DNA of 37,377 nt from an uncultured bacterium (GCA_949286885.1 CASEEG010000099.1:1-37377), one strand, 5' to 3'. Shown: positions 8,655-17,652, numbered from the stretch's first letter. The notes: a model not told the origin generated them from the letters alone. Program-made: numbers and translations.

Positions 8655-10715
8655 ATGAGTGATTTTTTATTAGAAATATTGGTTCAAGAACTACCGTATA
8701 AGTTTATTCCCAGCGCCCAAGAGCAACTTAGGATGGCTTATAAGAGGTTGTTTGACGAATATGGCATTGAATACAAAAAACTTGACGTACAGGCAACCCC
8801 AAGACGTCTTGCCGTTATGGTTTTTGATCTTACAGATAAACAGAAAGACATTATAAAAGAAGTCAGAGGACCGATTTTAAATATCGCAATTGACAATAAT
8901 AACGAATATACACAGGCGGCCTTAGGGTTTGCAAAGAAAAACGGTGTAGATGAAAATAGTTTATATCAGAAAGATAATTACATCTGGGCAAAAATTGAAG
9001 TCAAAGGAAAAAGCACAAAAGACGTATTAAAAGAAAACACTGAAGACATTGTATTTAATCTGCAAGGACCACATTTTATGCGTTGGGGCAATCACGAGCA
9101 AAAATTTTCTCGACCTATTGAAAATGTTGTCGCATTATACAATGATGAAGTACTGCCACTTAAAATTTTAGACAAAACTTCTACAAATACAACTATTGGA
9201 CATAGGTTTTCTCTCAACAAAAATATAAAAATATCAAATGCCCGTTCATATGCAGAAGAATTAAAAAATGCAAATGTTATAGTTAATGTTGAAGAAAGGA
9301 AAGACCTAATTGTCAGAAGTGCATCGCAATGTGCAGATAAAATAGGTGCATTTATTGATTTTAAAAATCTTAATGATCTACTTGAAGAAGTCACCTATAT
9401 AACAGAATACCCGGTGCCTGTACTGTGCGAATTTGACAAGAAATATTTGGAAATACCTGATATTGTAACAACAACTGTAATGTCAAAACACCAAAGATAT
9501 TTTCCTTTGTGGCAAGAGGATGGAAAACTCTCCAACCATTTTATTACAATGGCAAATTTTGTAGGCAGCGATGAAGAATCTATGAACAACATAAAAGCCG
9601 GAAACCAAAGAGTGGTGAGTGCCAGACTTGAAGATGGGATATTTTTCTACAAAGAGGATACAAAAACAACACTCGAAAGCAAAGTAGAAAACTTGAAGGG
9701 TATGACATTCCAAAAAGGTTTGGGAACGCTTTTTGACAAAACGCACAGAATTATTGTTCTAAGTAAAAATATTTGTGAACAACTAAAAATTAAAAACGAG
9801 GATGTATTACGTGCAGCAATGCTTTGCAAGGCAGATTTAAGCACTCAGCTTGTGTTTGAATTTACTGAATTACAGGGTTTTATAGGCGAAAACTACGCAC
9901 TTAAATCAGGTGAAAAGGAAAATATCGCCCTTGCAGTAAAAGAACACTATTTTCCTCTTAGTGCATACAGCAAAACACCTACGGGAATCGAAGGACAGGT
10001 AATATCAATCGCCGACAAAGTAGATACTATATGTGCACTTTTTATCTCAACACAGGGAAAAATGAAGAAAAAGCGCCCTACGGGTTCTAATGACCCTCTT
10101 GGCGCAAGACGTGCAGCAATAGGCATTTTAAGAATTATTATAAATAATAATTTGAAATTAAATTTGAAAACCCTCATAGATAATTCTCTTGAGATATTAT
10201 CAAAGGAATTTAGCATCTCTCTTGAAGCCGAAACAAAACAAGATGTTTATGACTTTATTTTAAACAGACTTATGGTTATGTACGAAAAAGAATTCTCACA
10301 AAATATTATAAAAGCAAGTTTTACGGGTAATCCGCTTGAAAATCTCACAGACTTTCCAATTAAGGCAAAACTCTTAAAAAGAGAATCTCAAAAAGAGACT
10401 TTTAGGAAACTTGCAGAAAGTGCAAATCGTGTTCTAAGAATAACAAAAGATAAAATCGCACAAAAAGTGGATAGCAGTCTTTTTGTTTTAGACGAAGAAA
10501 AAGCTCTCTACAGTGCAGTAATTTCTCAAAACACAGATGAAGAGGACATGTATAGCTACATAAAAAATCTTGAAGAACTTATAGTACCGATTGACAACTT
10601 TTTTGATAAAGTTTTAGTTATGGATAAAGATGAAAAGATTAAAAACAACAGAATTGCACTTTTAAATTTATTAAAAGAAAAATTCTTGAAAATTTGCGAT
10701 TTTCAATACTTGTAG
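8655..10715 (+). CDS. glyS: Glycyl-tRNA synthetase beta subunit
   Basis: This is the 686-aa beta chain of the bacterial alpha2beta2 glycyl-tRNA synthetase (E. coli GlyS is 689 aa). The beta chain binds and positions tRNA-Gly; the alpha chain (GlyQ) activates glycine. Family-typical stretches include LLEILVQELPYKFIP at the N-terminus, ATPRRLAVMV, FMRWGNHEQKFSRPI, MSKHQRYFPLW, and ADKVDTICALF with SNDPLGARRAAIGILRII in the HD-like region. glyQ is not next to it, although the two genes are usually paired, so the alpha subunit must be encoded outside this window. No Shine-Dalgarno precedes the ATG. The glycosyltransferase gene begins directly after the TAG stop, so they share a transcript. Confidence 0.95.
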   Translation: MSDFLLEILVQELPYKFIPSAQEQLRMAYKRLFDEYGIEYKKLDVQATPRRLAVMVFDLTDKQKDIIKEVRGPILNIAIDNNNEYTQAALGFAKKNGVDENSLYQKDNYIWAKIEVKGKSTKDVLKENTEDIVFNLQGPHFMRWGNHEQKFSRPIENVVALYNDEVLPLKILDKTSTNTTIGHRFSLNKNIKISNARSYAEELKNANVIVNVEERKDLIVRSASQCADKIGAFIDFKNLNDLLEEVTYITEYPVPVLCEFDKKYLEIPDIVTTTVMSKHQRYFPLWQEDGKLSNHFITMANFVGSDEESMNNIKAGNQRVVSARLEDGIFFYKEDTKTTLESKVENLKGMTFQKGLGTLFDKTHRIIVLSKNICEQLKIKNEDVLRAAMLCKADLSTQLVFEFTELQGFIGENYALKSGEKENIALAVKEHYFPLSAYSKTPTGIEGQVISIADKVDTICALFISTQGKMKKKRPTGSNDPLGARRAAIGILRIIINNNLKLNLKTLIDNSLEILSKEFSISLEAETKQDVYDFILNRLMVMYEKEFSQNIIKASFTGNPLENLTDFPIKAKLLKRESQKETFRKLAESANRVLRITKDKIAQKVDSSLFVLDEEKALYSAVISQNTDEEDMYSYIKNLEELIVPIDNFFDKVLVMDKDEKIKNNRIALLNLLKEKFLKICDFQYL

Positions 10716-11774
10716 ATGAAAATACTTATAGTTACAGACTTATATCCACTCAAAGAAAACCACAGAGGCATACCCTTGGCGGTTGAAAATTTCGCGATTG
10801 CATTAAAAGATTTAGGACATAAAGTTTTTGTTTTAAGAGCAGATTTAATTTTAAATTCTCTTTTAAGAGGCAGAAAGCCACTAAAACAAGGGAATTACAT
10901 TCATAATGGCATAGAAATATACAACCAAAATTTCATACTGCCTTTTTACTTAAACCCAAAAGTACCAGGTGATTTTGATGTAATAATTTCCCATATGCCT
11001 TCAGGAACACTCTGCGCTGCAAAAATTAAAAAGAAATATAAAAAACCCCATGCGGCTATAGCACATTCCAGCGATATTAAAGTACTTGAAAACTATAAAA
11101 TATATTTTGCAAAAGCTTTAGAAAATGCATATAAAAATGCAGACATAATTGGTGCACGTTCATATTGGATTAGAGACAAGCTCAAATTTGAAAATGTTTT
11201 TTTGGCGCCATCAGGCATTAAAGAAGAGGAAGTTTCCACAAAATCATTTGATGAAAAAAAATTTGAACTTATATGTGTCTCCTCGCTTATAAAAAGAAAA
11301 AACATAGATATACTTATTAAATCTGTTGGAGATTTTAAAGATATACCCCTTAAAATCTACGGCGTCGGAAAAGAAGAAAAAAAATTAAAAAAACTTGCCA
11401 AAGGATTGAATGTAGAATTTATGGGCCAAAAACCAAGAAAAGAAATTCTCGAGGCATTAGATAAAACACAAATTTTCATATTACCATCACAAAAAGAGAC
11501 TTTTGGTCTGAGCTATCTGGAAGCTCTGGCTAAAGGTTGTATTGTAATATGTTCCAAAAATAGCGGTATGGACGGATATATAAAAAATGGAAAAAATGGT
11601 TTTATTATCGAACCCAATTATTTAAGCATAAAAAAACTATTACAAAAAATTTTAGCACTAAAAAAAGATGAGTTGGAAAAAATTTCAGAAAATGCAATAA
11701 AACTTGCTCAAGAACTTGAATATTACAAATGTGCAAAAAATTATCTTGAAAATATTAAAAAAATCTGTAAATAA
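10716..11774 (+). CDS. GT-B glycosyltransferase (GT4 / group 1 family)
   Basis: This 352-aa cytoplasmic enzyme should move a sugar from a nucleotide-sugar donor to an unknown acceptor. The N-terminal Rossmann-like half begins MKILIVTDLYPLKENHRG, with the Gly-rich opening of retaining GT4 enzymes. The C-terminal half holds KLYGVGKEEKKL-like donor-binding sequence (KIYGVGKEE) and the EX7E signature, Glu261 and Glu269, in ETFGLSYLEALAKG. It is near the usual family length, and no membrane segment is seen. The ATG at 10716 abuts the glyS stop codon, implying translational coupling, and a separate nusB promoter appears at its far end. Nearby genes give no hint of the polysaccharide or lipid involved. 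Confidence 0.85.
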   Translation: MKILIVTDLYPLKENHRGIPLAVENFAIALKDLGHKVFVLRADLILNSLLRGRKPLKQGNYIHNGIEIYNQNFILPFYLNPKVPGDFDVIISHMPSGTLCAAKIKKKYKKPHAAIAHSSDIKVLENYKIYFAKALENAYKNADIIGARSYWIRDKLKFENVFLAPSGIKEEEVSTKSFDEKKFELICVSSLIKRKNIDILIKSVGDFKDIPLKIYGVGKEEKKLKKLAKGLNVEFMGQKPRKEILEALDKTQIFILPSQKETFGLSYLEALAKGCIVICSKNSGMDGYIKNGKNGFIIEPNYLSIKKLLQKILALKKDELEKISENAIKLAQELEYYKCAKNYLENIKKICK

Positions 11775-11787
11775 AAAATTTTTCAAC

Positions 11788-11793
11788 TATAAT
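11788..11793 (+). promoter_or_regulatory. Possible nusB -10 (TATAAT)
   Basis: A consensus TATAAT lies 14 nt after the glycosyltransferase stop, but the -35 position (around 11764-11770, TCTGTAA) is poor. It would give nusB-ftsY a short leader containing AAAAGGG. Confidence 0.35.
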
Positions 11794-11825
11794 TAACATA
11801 AACAATAATAGAAAAGGGAATAACT

Positions 11826-12479
11826 ATGCAAGCAAGACGAGCTTCAAGAGAGTTGGCACTAATACTATTTTCGCAACTTGAAAAAAACTTAGACAAATAC
11901 CAGGACTGTGATTTTGAGAAAATTGTTTTAAAATCCGTAAGAACACTGATAAGTTCATCACAGGAAGAATTAAATCTTGCAACAAGCGGCTTAAACGAAA
12001 TTGCACAGTATATAGATGAATATGAAAATAATCATCCTGATAATTTAAAAAGACCAATTGATGCAAATAATATACCTGTTCAAATTCCACTCACAAGTGA
12101 TATGTCAGGAAGAATTAAAGCAATTCTCTCTGTTTGTGACAAGGCAATAAATGCACTTGAAATAGCCGAGTTAAGTACACTTTCTCAAAAAGCAGATGTG
12201 AAAGATTATATTAATAAAATTGCAACCACATTCAAAGAAAAAAAACAAGATATCGACAATATTATTAAAGAACTCGCATTTGGCTGGGATATTGACAGAT
12301 TGTTTAAGATTGACAAAGATATTTTAAGGATTTCAATCGTAGAATTAGTATTTATGAAAGACGCACCACATAAGGTTGTAATTGACGAAGCACTTGAACT
12401 TGCAAAAAAATATTCAACAGATGACTCTCCATCTTTTATAAACGGAATTCTCGCAAAAGTGGTTGAAAGATATGTTTAA
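11826..12479 (+). CDS. nusB: Transcription antitermination factor NusB, long form
   Basis: NusB binds boxA RNA with S10 (NusE) in rRNA antitermination complexes. At 217 aa it is much longer than E. coli NusB (139 aa) and resembles the long cyanobacterial form. The N-terminus MQARRASRELALILFSQLEK is the conserved RNA-binding start. The C-terminal half matches the family closely (LFKIDKDILRISIVELVFM, HKVVIDEALELAKKYS, SFINGILAKV). The extra length is a helical insertion in the middle (about 35-120). The ATG has a good Shine-Dalgarno (AAAAGGG, 8 nt away). The end overlaps the ftsY start by 8 nt, so translation of the two is probably coupled. Confidence 0.92.
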   Translation: MQARRASRELALILFSQLEKNLDKYQDCDFEKIVLKSVRTLISSSQEELNLATSGLNEIAQYIDEYENNHPDNLKRPIDANNIPVQIPLTSDMSGRIKAILSVCDKAINALEIAELSTLSQKADVKDYINKIATTFKEKKQDIDNIIKELAFGWDIDRLFKIDKDILRISIVELVFMKDAPHKVVIDEALELAKKYSTDDSPSFINGILAKVVERYV

Positions 12480-13413
12480 TTTTTTTGGAAAAAAAGATAG
12501 TGAAAAGAAAAGTATTTCAGACGGATTTGAAGCACTTAAAAATGCGCTTTCAAAAACTTCAAAAACTCTTATAGATAACGTTTTGGACGTCACAAGGGGA
12601 AGTGGTGAAATTGACGAATTTACTCTTGACGACATTGAAACAATGTTAATTAAAGCCGATTTAGGTGTTGATTTAAGCGTTGAATTGGTAGAAAAAATCA
12701 AATCAAAAAAGTTAAAGTCATCAGAACTTAAGAGTTTTCTAAAACAAGAGTTTGAAGCCATTTTGGATTCAGCAGGCTCGAGCGAACTTATATATAATGA
12801 AAACCAACTAAATATATACTTTGTAGCGGGAGTCAACGGAGCAGGAAAAACAACACTAATCGGCAAACTTGCAAAAAAATTTAAAGATTCCGGCAAAAAA
12901 GTATTGCTTGCAGCGGGTGATACATTTCGAGCAGCAGCTGAAGAACAGCTTGAAATATGGGCAAAACGTGCCGGGGTTGAAATAGTAAGACGCGACAAAG
13001 CCGACAGTGCAAGCGTGGTCTACGAGGCAATAGAGATTGCAAAAAATGAAAATTATGACATCATAATTGTAGACACTGCAGGAAGACTGCAAAATAAATT
13101 CAATCTCATAGAAGAGTTAAAAAAGATTAAAAATGTAATAGATAAAAATGCACCAAGTTCTCTTAGTGAATGTATTTTGGTTCTTGATGCAAATCTTGGT
13201 CAAAATGGGCTTTCTCAAGCTAAAGTTTTTAAGGAAGCGTTAAATTTAACATCAGTAGCAATTACAAAACTTGACGGTTCAGCAAAAGGCGGAATAATAT
13301 TTGCAATAGCAAAAGAATTCACTCTCCCCGCAAAACTCATTGGAATTGGTGAAAAGAGTGAAGATCTTAAAAATTTTGATAAAAAAGAATTTATCAATGC
13401 AATTTTTAATTAA
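12472..13413 (+). CDS. ftsY: Signal recognition particle receptor FtsY
   Basis: FtsY is the SRP-receptor GTPase that docks ribosome-SRP complexes at the membrane. From ATG 12472 it has 313 aa: a short N-domain (about 15-100) and the G-domain with P-loop GVNGAGKTTLIGKLA (120-134), DTFRAAAEEQ (150-159), DTAGRLQN (201-208) and TKLDGSAKGG (265-274). It lacks the long acidic A-domain of E. coli FtsY, like many non-proteobacterial versions, and its MFNFFGKK start could be the lipid-binding helix. A TTG at 12463 is an alternative start, but the ATG with GAAAG just upstream fits better. It overlaps nusB, and its TAA is directly followed by the stop of the convergent 307-aa gene. Confidence 0.95.
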   Translation: MFNFFGKKDSEKKSISDGFEALKNALSKTSKTLIDNVLDVTRGSGEIDEFTLDDIETMLIKADLGVDLSVELVEKIKSKKLKSSELKSFLKQEFEAILDSAGSSELIYNENQLNIYFVAGVNGAGKTTLIGKLAKKFKDSGKKVLLAAGDTFRAAAEEQLEIWAKRAGVEIVRRDKADSASVVYEAIEIAKNENYDIIIVDTAGRLQNKFNLIEELKKIKNVIDKNAPSSLSECILVLDANLGQNGLSQAKVFKEALNLTSVAITKLDGSAKGGIIFAIAKEFTLPAKLIGIGEKSEDLKNFDKKEFINAIFN

Positions 13414-14337
13414 CTACCAGGGCATGCCTATCATTTGGTCAATTGCTTTTTCCGCATCAGTTCTATTATCATCAGGAGTGTTTGCCCAGTATGGAGAGCT
13501 GTTTGGATATCTTTCATTATCAACTTTTATACTATCTTCATATCTTTCCCTAATACTCATAGGAGAAGAAAAATATAAATCTTTGTTACTCAATAGATTT
13601 TGAAGTATTGCCGCAGGGGTTCTATTTGACATCAACTTTTGTTGGTAACTGCTTATTCTGCCTTTTTTTCTACATTCCAGAGTTACCTTTGATACAAGCG
13701 GGCTAATTGTTTGTATTGAATCGTCATTATATATTTTTACGGCCAATTCCCTTACATCATCATGATTTTTTACTGGAGTGCCATATTTATTCTTAGAATA
13801 CATATTCATAGCACGTGCCATATCGTCTTGTATAAATCTATACATAACGGATCTTCTGCTCAATGGATCTAATCTAGTAAAATTGGGGCTATCGTAATAG
13901 TCTTCGCTGGCACCCAACATTCCATCGCTATCGCTCCATAAGTTTTGCAATATTTCAACGAACTCATCTTCAGTAGGGTATAAAACATCGGAATTTTCGG
14001 TTGCGTAGCTTGATGAAGCAGCACAACAAAGCGGGAAGAATATATCCATACAATAATCAAAATCTTCATGTGTAGGCATTTTGTGTCCGCGAGCACCTGT
14101 ACATGTGAATAAATAAATCATTAAACAAGATTTTATTCCATCAACACCGTTTTTTATAACTTCCGGTCTTAAAGCATCGTTTTTATCATTACCACAGAAT
14201 ACAGGAGCAGATTTAATAAATGTATCCGGTAGATATTCTAAATTACGAGGATGCAACCCCACAGAAACATTTTTAGACAAATTAATACCATAAGAACTCT
14301 TAACTAAGCCTTCTCTCAGATTAAAGCCAATTTTCAT
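13414..14337 (-). CDS. Hypothetical protein, 307 aa, no recognised family
   Basis: I do not recognise this protein. It is a soluble-looking 307-aa chain without signal peptide, membrane helix or clear repeat. Visible features are a Cys-containing hydrophobic patch at about 90-128 (CLMIYLFTCTGARGHK, FFPLCCAASSSY), an acidic central part (EDEFVEILQNLWSDSDG), and a C-terminus ending AEKAIDQMIGMPW. The start is ATG 14335-14337 with GGGGGAT 7 nt upstream. It lies downstream of recN in the yajQ-nadK-recN direction, about 100 nt away. TTGACA is present in the gap without a convincing partner -10. Its TAG stop directly abuts the ftsY stop with no terminator visible. Codon and base use look like the neighbours. 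It is likely a lineage-restricted protein of unknown role. Confidence 0.7.
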   Translation of the reverse strand: MKIGFNLREGLVKSSYGINLSKNVSVGLHPRNLEYLPDTFIKSAPVFCGNDKNDALRPEVIKNGVDGIKSCLMIYLFTCTGARGHKMPTHEDFDYCMDIFFPLCCAASSSYATENSDVLYPTEDEFVEILQNLWSDSDGMLGASEDYYDSPNFTRLDPLSRRSVMYRFIQDDMARAMNMYSKNKYGTPVKNHDDVRELAVKIYNDDSIQTISPLVSKVTLECRKKGRISSYQQKLMSNRTPAAILQNLLSNKDLYFSSPMSIRERYEDSIKVDNERYPNSSPYWANTPDDNRTDAEKAIDQMIGMPW

Positions 14338-14441
14338 ATCAATATCCCCCGCTTATTTCGGCAATAAAACAACCATCAAAATCTTACCAAAAAACCGAAA
14401 AATATACAATTATATTTGTCAAGTAATTAACAAAACTTTAA

Positions 14442-16076
14442 TTAATATTTTAATAATTCTTTTGCAAAAGAAACGGAAATATTATTAATTTCACCTGAAG
14501 TAAGAGAGGCGATCGCCAATGATCTTTCATCTTGTGTCAACAATTTCTTAACACAGACTCTGGTAACACCGTCTTGGCTTTTTGTTACAAGAAAATGAGC
14601 ATCTGCACGGGCAGCTATAATTGGTTGGTGAGTAATCGCAAAAACCTGAATGTTTTTTGATAGACTTGAAATAGCCTCTGCAACTGCATTTGAGGCTTTA
14701 CCTGAAATACCTGTGTCTATTTCATCAAATATTACCGTCGAAACAACATCTACATGGGCAAAAACAGTTTTAATCGCAAGCATCACACGGGAAATCTCAC
14801 CCCCGGAGGCCACTTTTGCAAGAGGGGAAAGAGGTGAAGACACGTTTGTTGATATTAAAAATTCAACATCGTCAATCCCCTTTACATCGAAAGGTTTTTC
14901 TCTAACTTGAATTTCAAACTCAGCTTTAGAAAGTTCTAACTTTCTCAATTCTGCAACGATAAGCTTAGAAAGCTCTTTAGCACAGTCATTTCTAATAACT
15001 GAAAGCTCTTTTGAAACTTCAGCAACCTTTTTTGATAACTCTGTTTCTTTTTTTTGCAATTCTTCAATCGAAGTAAACCCGCCTTCAATCTCACTCAGCT
15101 GTTTTGCAAACTTGTCCCTTGCTTCTAAAACATCTCCATACTTTCTTTTTAACTTGAGAATCAGTGAAAGTCTCTCATTAATTTCATTTAATCTTTGCGG
15201 ATTATCTTCAAGGTTTTGAGAGTAATCACGCAAATAATCAGAGCAAAATTTCAAATTTTCGCGAGCTTCTGCAAAGGCATTTTGTACTTCTTCTAGCTTT
15301 TTATCACAACAAGCAGCACTGCAGAGTGATGCATTCATTTTGCCAAGTGCGTCATTAACGCCATCGTCACCACCAAGAGAGTAATATATACCATATGTAG
15401 TTTCTTTTAGAGTCTGTATATTGGATAAAATTTCAAGTTCGTTGCTAAGCTCTTGTTCTTCATTTTCATGTATTTCGGCAGAGTTAATTTCGTTTAATTG
15501 AAATTTCAGAAAATCAATTTCTGAGGCATTCTTTGAATTACTTTCTTTTAATTTGGAGAGTTTTTTCGAAACTTCGCACAATTGTGAATATGTTTGTTTG
15601 TAGACATCGTAATTTATTGAAAAATTATTATTGACAGCAAGACAATATGCGTCAAGAAGCTCTATATGATATTTTGGCGACACATAGGTATAACTCTGAT
15701 TTTGAGAATGAATATCCACAAGATATTCTCTCAAATCTTTAAGAGTTTCCAGATTTACAAGCGCACCGTTAATACGACATTTTTGAGAATTTTGCATTAT
15801 TTCTCTTGATATAACAGTTTCTTCACAGAAATCAAACTTAGCAAGGTTTTTTAAATCTTTTTCCGAGTGAACAAAGGTCAACTCAACCAATGCCGGTTTA
15901 GATTTGTCAAAAATAACGTCCTTTGAAACACGAGCACCTAAAGCAGTGTCAATAGCTTTTAAAACAATGCTTTTACCTGCTCCTGTCTCACCCGTTAAAA
16001 CATTAAAGCCGTTTTCAAATTCCAAAAACAGTTCATCAATTAATATAAAATTTTTAATTAATACAGATTTTATCAT
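14442..16076 (-). CDS. recN: DNA repair ATPase RecN
   Basis: RecN is a 544-aa SMC-like ATPase that acts early in double-strand-break repair. The N-terminal head half has Walker A GETGAGKS (29-36) after ILIDELFLEFENGFNVLTG. The middle is helical coiled coil (about 155-365). The C-terminal half has the ABC signature ASGGEISRVMLAIK and Walker B VIFDEIDTGISG (Asp about 451), followed by the switch ITHQP. All ATPase motifs look intact. The length is close to E. coli RecN (553 aa). The ATG overlaps the nadK TAA by one base (TAATG), so translation is coupled. The yajQ-nadK-recN order suggests one operon; nadK-recN adjacency is common in bacteria. Confidence 0.95.
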   Translation of the reverse strand: MIKSVLIKNFILIDELFLEFENGFNVLTGETGAGKSIVLKAIDTALGARVSKDVIFDKSKPALVELTFVHSEKDLKNLAKFDFCEETVISREIMQNSQKCRINGALVNLETLKDLREYLVDIHSQNQSYTYVSPKYHIELLDAYCLAVNNNFSINYDVYKQTYSQLCEVSKKLSKLKESNSKNASEIDFLKFQLNEINSAEIHENEEQELSNELEILSNIQTLKETTYGIYYSLGGDDGVNDALGKMNASLCSAACCDKKLEEVQNAFAEARENLKFCSDYLRDYSQNLEDNPQRLNEINERLSLILKLKRKYGDVLEARDKFAKQLSEIEGGFTSIEELQKKETELSKKVAEVSKELSVIRNDCAKELSKLIVAELRKLELSKAEFEIQVREKPFDVKGIDDVEFLISTNVSSPLSPLAKVASGGEISRVMLAIKTVFAHVDVVSTVIFDEIDTGISGKASNAVAEAISSLSKNIQVFAITHQPIIAARADAHFLVTKSQDGVTRVCVKKLLTQDERSLAIASLTSGEINNISVSFAKELLKY

Positions 16077-16882
16077 TATTTATTTGGCGCCATACCCCAG
16101 TGCAATTTCTCTCTTAGTACGTCATAAAAATGGTTCCCATTTTTATTTAAGAGCAAAAGTCTTGCATATTTATCATTCTTCTCGACACAAATTTCATTTT
16201 TTATAATCCTGGCATCTTGACCATCAGCAGTAATTTGAAAATCTTTGGGTGCATCAAGCGTAGTGACTTTAATATACTCATTAGCAGGTATAACAATTGG
16301 TCTCGCGTTAAGAGTGTGAGGACAAATAGGGACAACAACAAAGCACTCAATTTCAGGTGAAATTATAGGACCACCAGCAGAGAGAGCATATGCTGTTGAA
16401 CCCGTCGGAGTTGAAATAATCAAACCATCCGCTAAGTAAGAGCACAGTTTTATCCCGTTTATGTACAAATTTAATGTTGATGTGCGAGAGAAAGTTGCTC
16501 CTCTTATTACCATATCATTTAAGGCAATCGCATTTGTAGTCGGGCACTTTAGCATAATACGTTTTTCAATCCTAAAGTCACCTGATTTGATTTTATTGAC
16601 AACAAGGTCAACTTCATCAGGCATAGCCTGAGCCAAAAAACCAAGTCTTCCCATGTTAAAACCAAATAAGGGTATATCTAATGCACTGTACTTTCGTGCA
16701 CACTTCAAAAGCGTACCGTCACCACCGACAACTACAACAAAATCCGGATCATCAGGCATATTGTCAATGTTATACAAATTGGCGGCACCGTCAAATTTCT
16801 GCTTTATATTTTTTGCAACAAAAACTGTCCCCTCGATTTCAGGGTTATAAATCACAGCTATTTTATCTAAATTTAATCTCAT
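16076..16882 (-). CDS. nadK: NAD kinase
   Basis: NadK phosphorylates NAD to NADP using ATP or polyphosphate in the cytosol. The 268-aa protein has the family motif GGDGT (53-57) in VVVGGDGTLLKCAR, a variant of the second motif (ALNDMVIRG, Asp where Glu is usual), and the glycine-rich third motif GLIISTPTGSTAYALSAGGP. It is slightly shorter than E. coli NadK (292 aa). It lies 1 nt after yajQ and overlaps recN by one base, so it is the middle gene of a tight operon. No promoter of its own is visible. Confidence 0.95.
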   Translation of the reverse strand: MRLNLDKIAVIYNPEIEGTVFVAKNIKQKFDGAANLYNIDNMPDDPDFVVVVGGDGTLLKCARKYSALDIPLFGFNMGRLGFLAQAMPDEVDLVVNKIKSGDFRIEKRIMLKCPTTNAIALNDMVIRGATFSRTSTLNLYINGIKLCSYLADGLIISTPTGSTAYALSAGGPIISPEIECFVVVPICPHTLNARPIVIPANEYIKVTTLDAPKDFQITADGQDARIIKNEICVEKNDKYARLLLLNKNGNHFYDVLREKLHWGMAPNK

Positions 16883-16883
16883 T

Positions 16884-17384
16884 TTATCTATAATTCACAA
16901 ACTGCAGTGGTACATTAAAACTATCTTCTTTATCCTTCAAAAGTTTAATTATGTCCTGCAAATCGTCTTTGCTTTTACCGCTAACTCGCACTTGTTCGCC
17001 CTGAATTGAAGCCTGAACTTTTAGTTTTGAATCCTTAATTGTTGCACTAATCTTTTTAGCAAGCTCTTGAGTTAAACCCTTTTTAAGATTGAAAACCTGT
17101 CTGATATTGCCACCAAGAGCAGGCTCAGGAGTTTGAGGATCTAATATTTTAATGCTCAAATTTCTTTTTATCATTTTAGTTTGCAAGATATCAAGAATAT
17201 TTCTTAATTTTAAATCATCACATGTGGTTATTGTAATTGACCTATCTGAATCCAAAACTATATCTGAATTTGAACCTTTTAAATCAAATCTTGAATTCAA
17301 TTCCCGCTTTACCTGGTCAACAGCATTAACGAGTTCCTGCCTGTCAAATTCTGAAACTATGTCAAAACTACAGTCTTTTGCCAT
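16884..17384 (-). CDS. yajQ: YajQ family nucleotide-binding protein (UPF0234)
   Basis: This is a 166-aa protein of the YajQ family: two small RNP-like domains that bind nucleotides or RNA. A member in Xanthomonas is a cyclic-di-GMP effector, but whether this one binds cyclic dinucleotides is not known. Diagnostic sequence is CSFDIVSEFDRQELVNAVDQ at the N-terminus, SRFDLKGSNSDI, and KVQASIQGEQVRVSGKSKDD near the C-terminus. The length equals the family norm (about 163). The ATG has Shine-Dalgarno AAGGGG 6 nt upstream. That site lies inside a hairpin that competes with the rpsU terminator just upstream. It is first in the yajQ-nadK-recN group. Confidence 0.93.
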   Translation of the reverse strand: MAKDCSFDIVSEFDRQELVNAVDQVKRELNSRFDLKGSNSDIVLDSDRSITITTCDDLKLRNILDILQTKMIKRNLSIKILDPQTPEPALGGNIRQVFNLKKGLTQELAKKISATIKDSKLKVQASIQGEQVRVSGKSKDDLQDIIKLLKDKEDSFNVPLQFVNYR

Positions 17385-17390
17385 CTTTCA

Positions 17391-17423
17391 CCCCTTTTTA
17401 AAAAAGGGGATTATATCCCCTTT
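17391..17423 (-). terminator. rpsU terminator overlapping a competing hairpin that masks the yajQ SD
   Basis: On the minus strand the rpsU transcript ends in an 8-9-bp stem (17423-17416 with 17410-17403, AAAGGGGA/TCCCCTTT) plus a run of T to 17400. The CCCCTTTT of that hairpin can instead pair with AAAAGGGG at 17398-17391, which is the yajQ Shine-Dalgarno. The two stems are mutually exclusive. Confidence 0.7.
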
Positions 17424-17437
17424 AAACCTAAACTAAC

Positions 17438-17611
17438 TTAAACGCGTCTTTTACGAGCAGCCTCAGATTTGCGCTTTCTTTTAACAGAAGGCTTTTCATA
17501 CCTTTCTCTGCGTTTAATTTCAGATAAAATGCCGGCTTTTTGGATTTTTTTCTTAAATCTCTTAAGCGCGCTCTCGATACTTTCATTCTCGCGTACTCTG
17601 ACTTCAGGCAT
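17438..17611 (-). CDS. rpsU: 30S ribosomal protein S21
   Basis: This 57-aa basic protein of the small ribosomal subunit sits near the 3' end of 16S rRNA and helps translation initiation. It begins [20 protein letters not shown] after the initiator Met and ends in the Arg/Lys-rich [13 protein letters not shown] typical of S21. The ATG at 17609-17611 is chosen over upstream in-frame codons because a near-perfect Shine-Dalgarno (GAAGGAGGTG) lies 5 nt before it and the family consensus begins there. It has its own promoter overlapping the end of rseP and its own terminator, so it forms a single-gene unit between rseP and yajQ. Confidence 0.95.
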   Translation of the reverse strand: MPEVRVRENESIESALKRFKKKIQKAGILSEIKRRERYEKPSVKRKRKSEAARKRRV

Positions 17612-17652
17612 ATTTTCACCTCCTTCAAGCTTTAAGGATAACATTATGCTTA

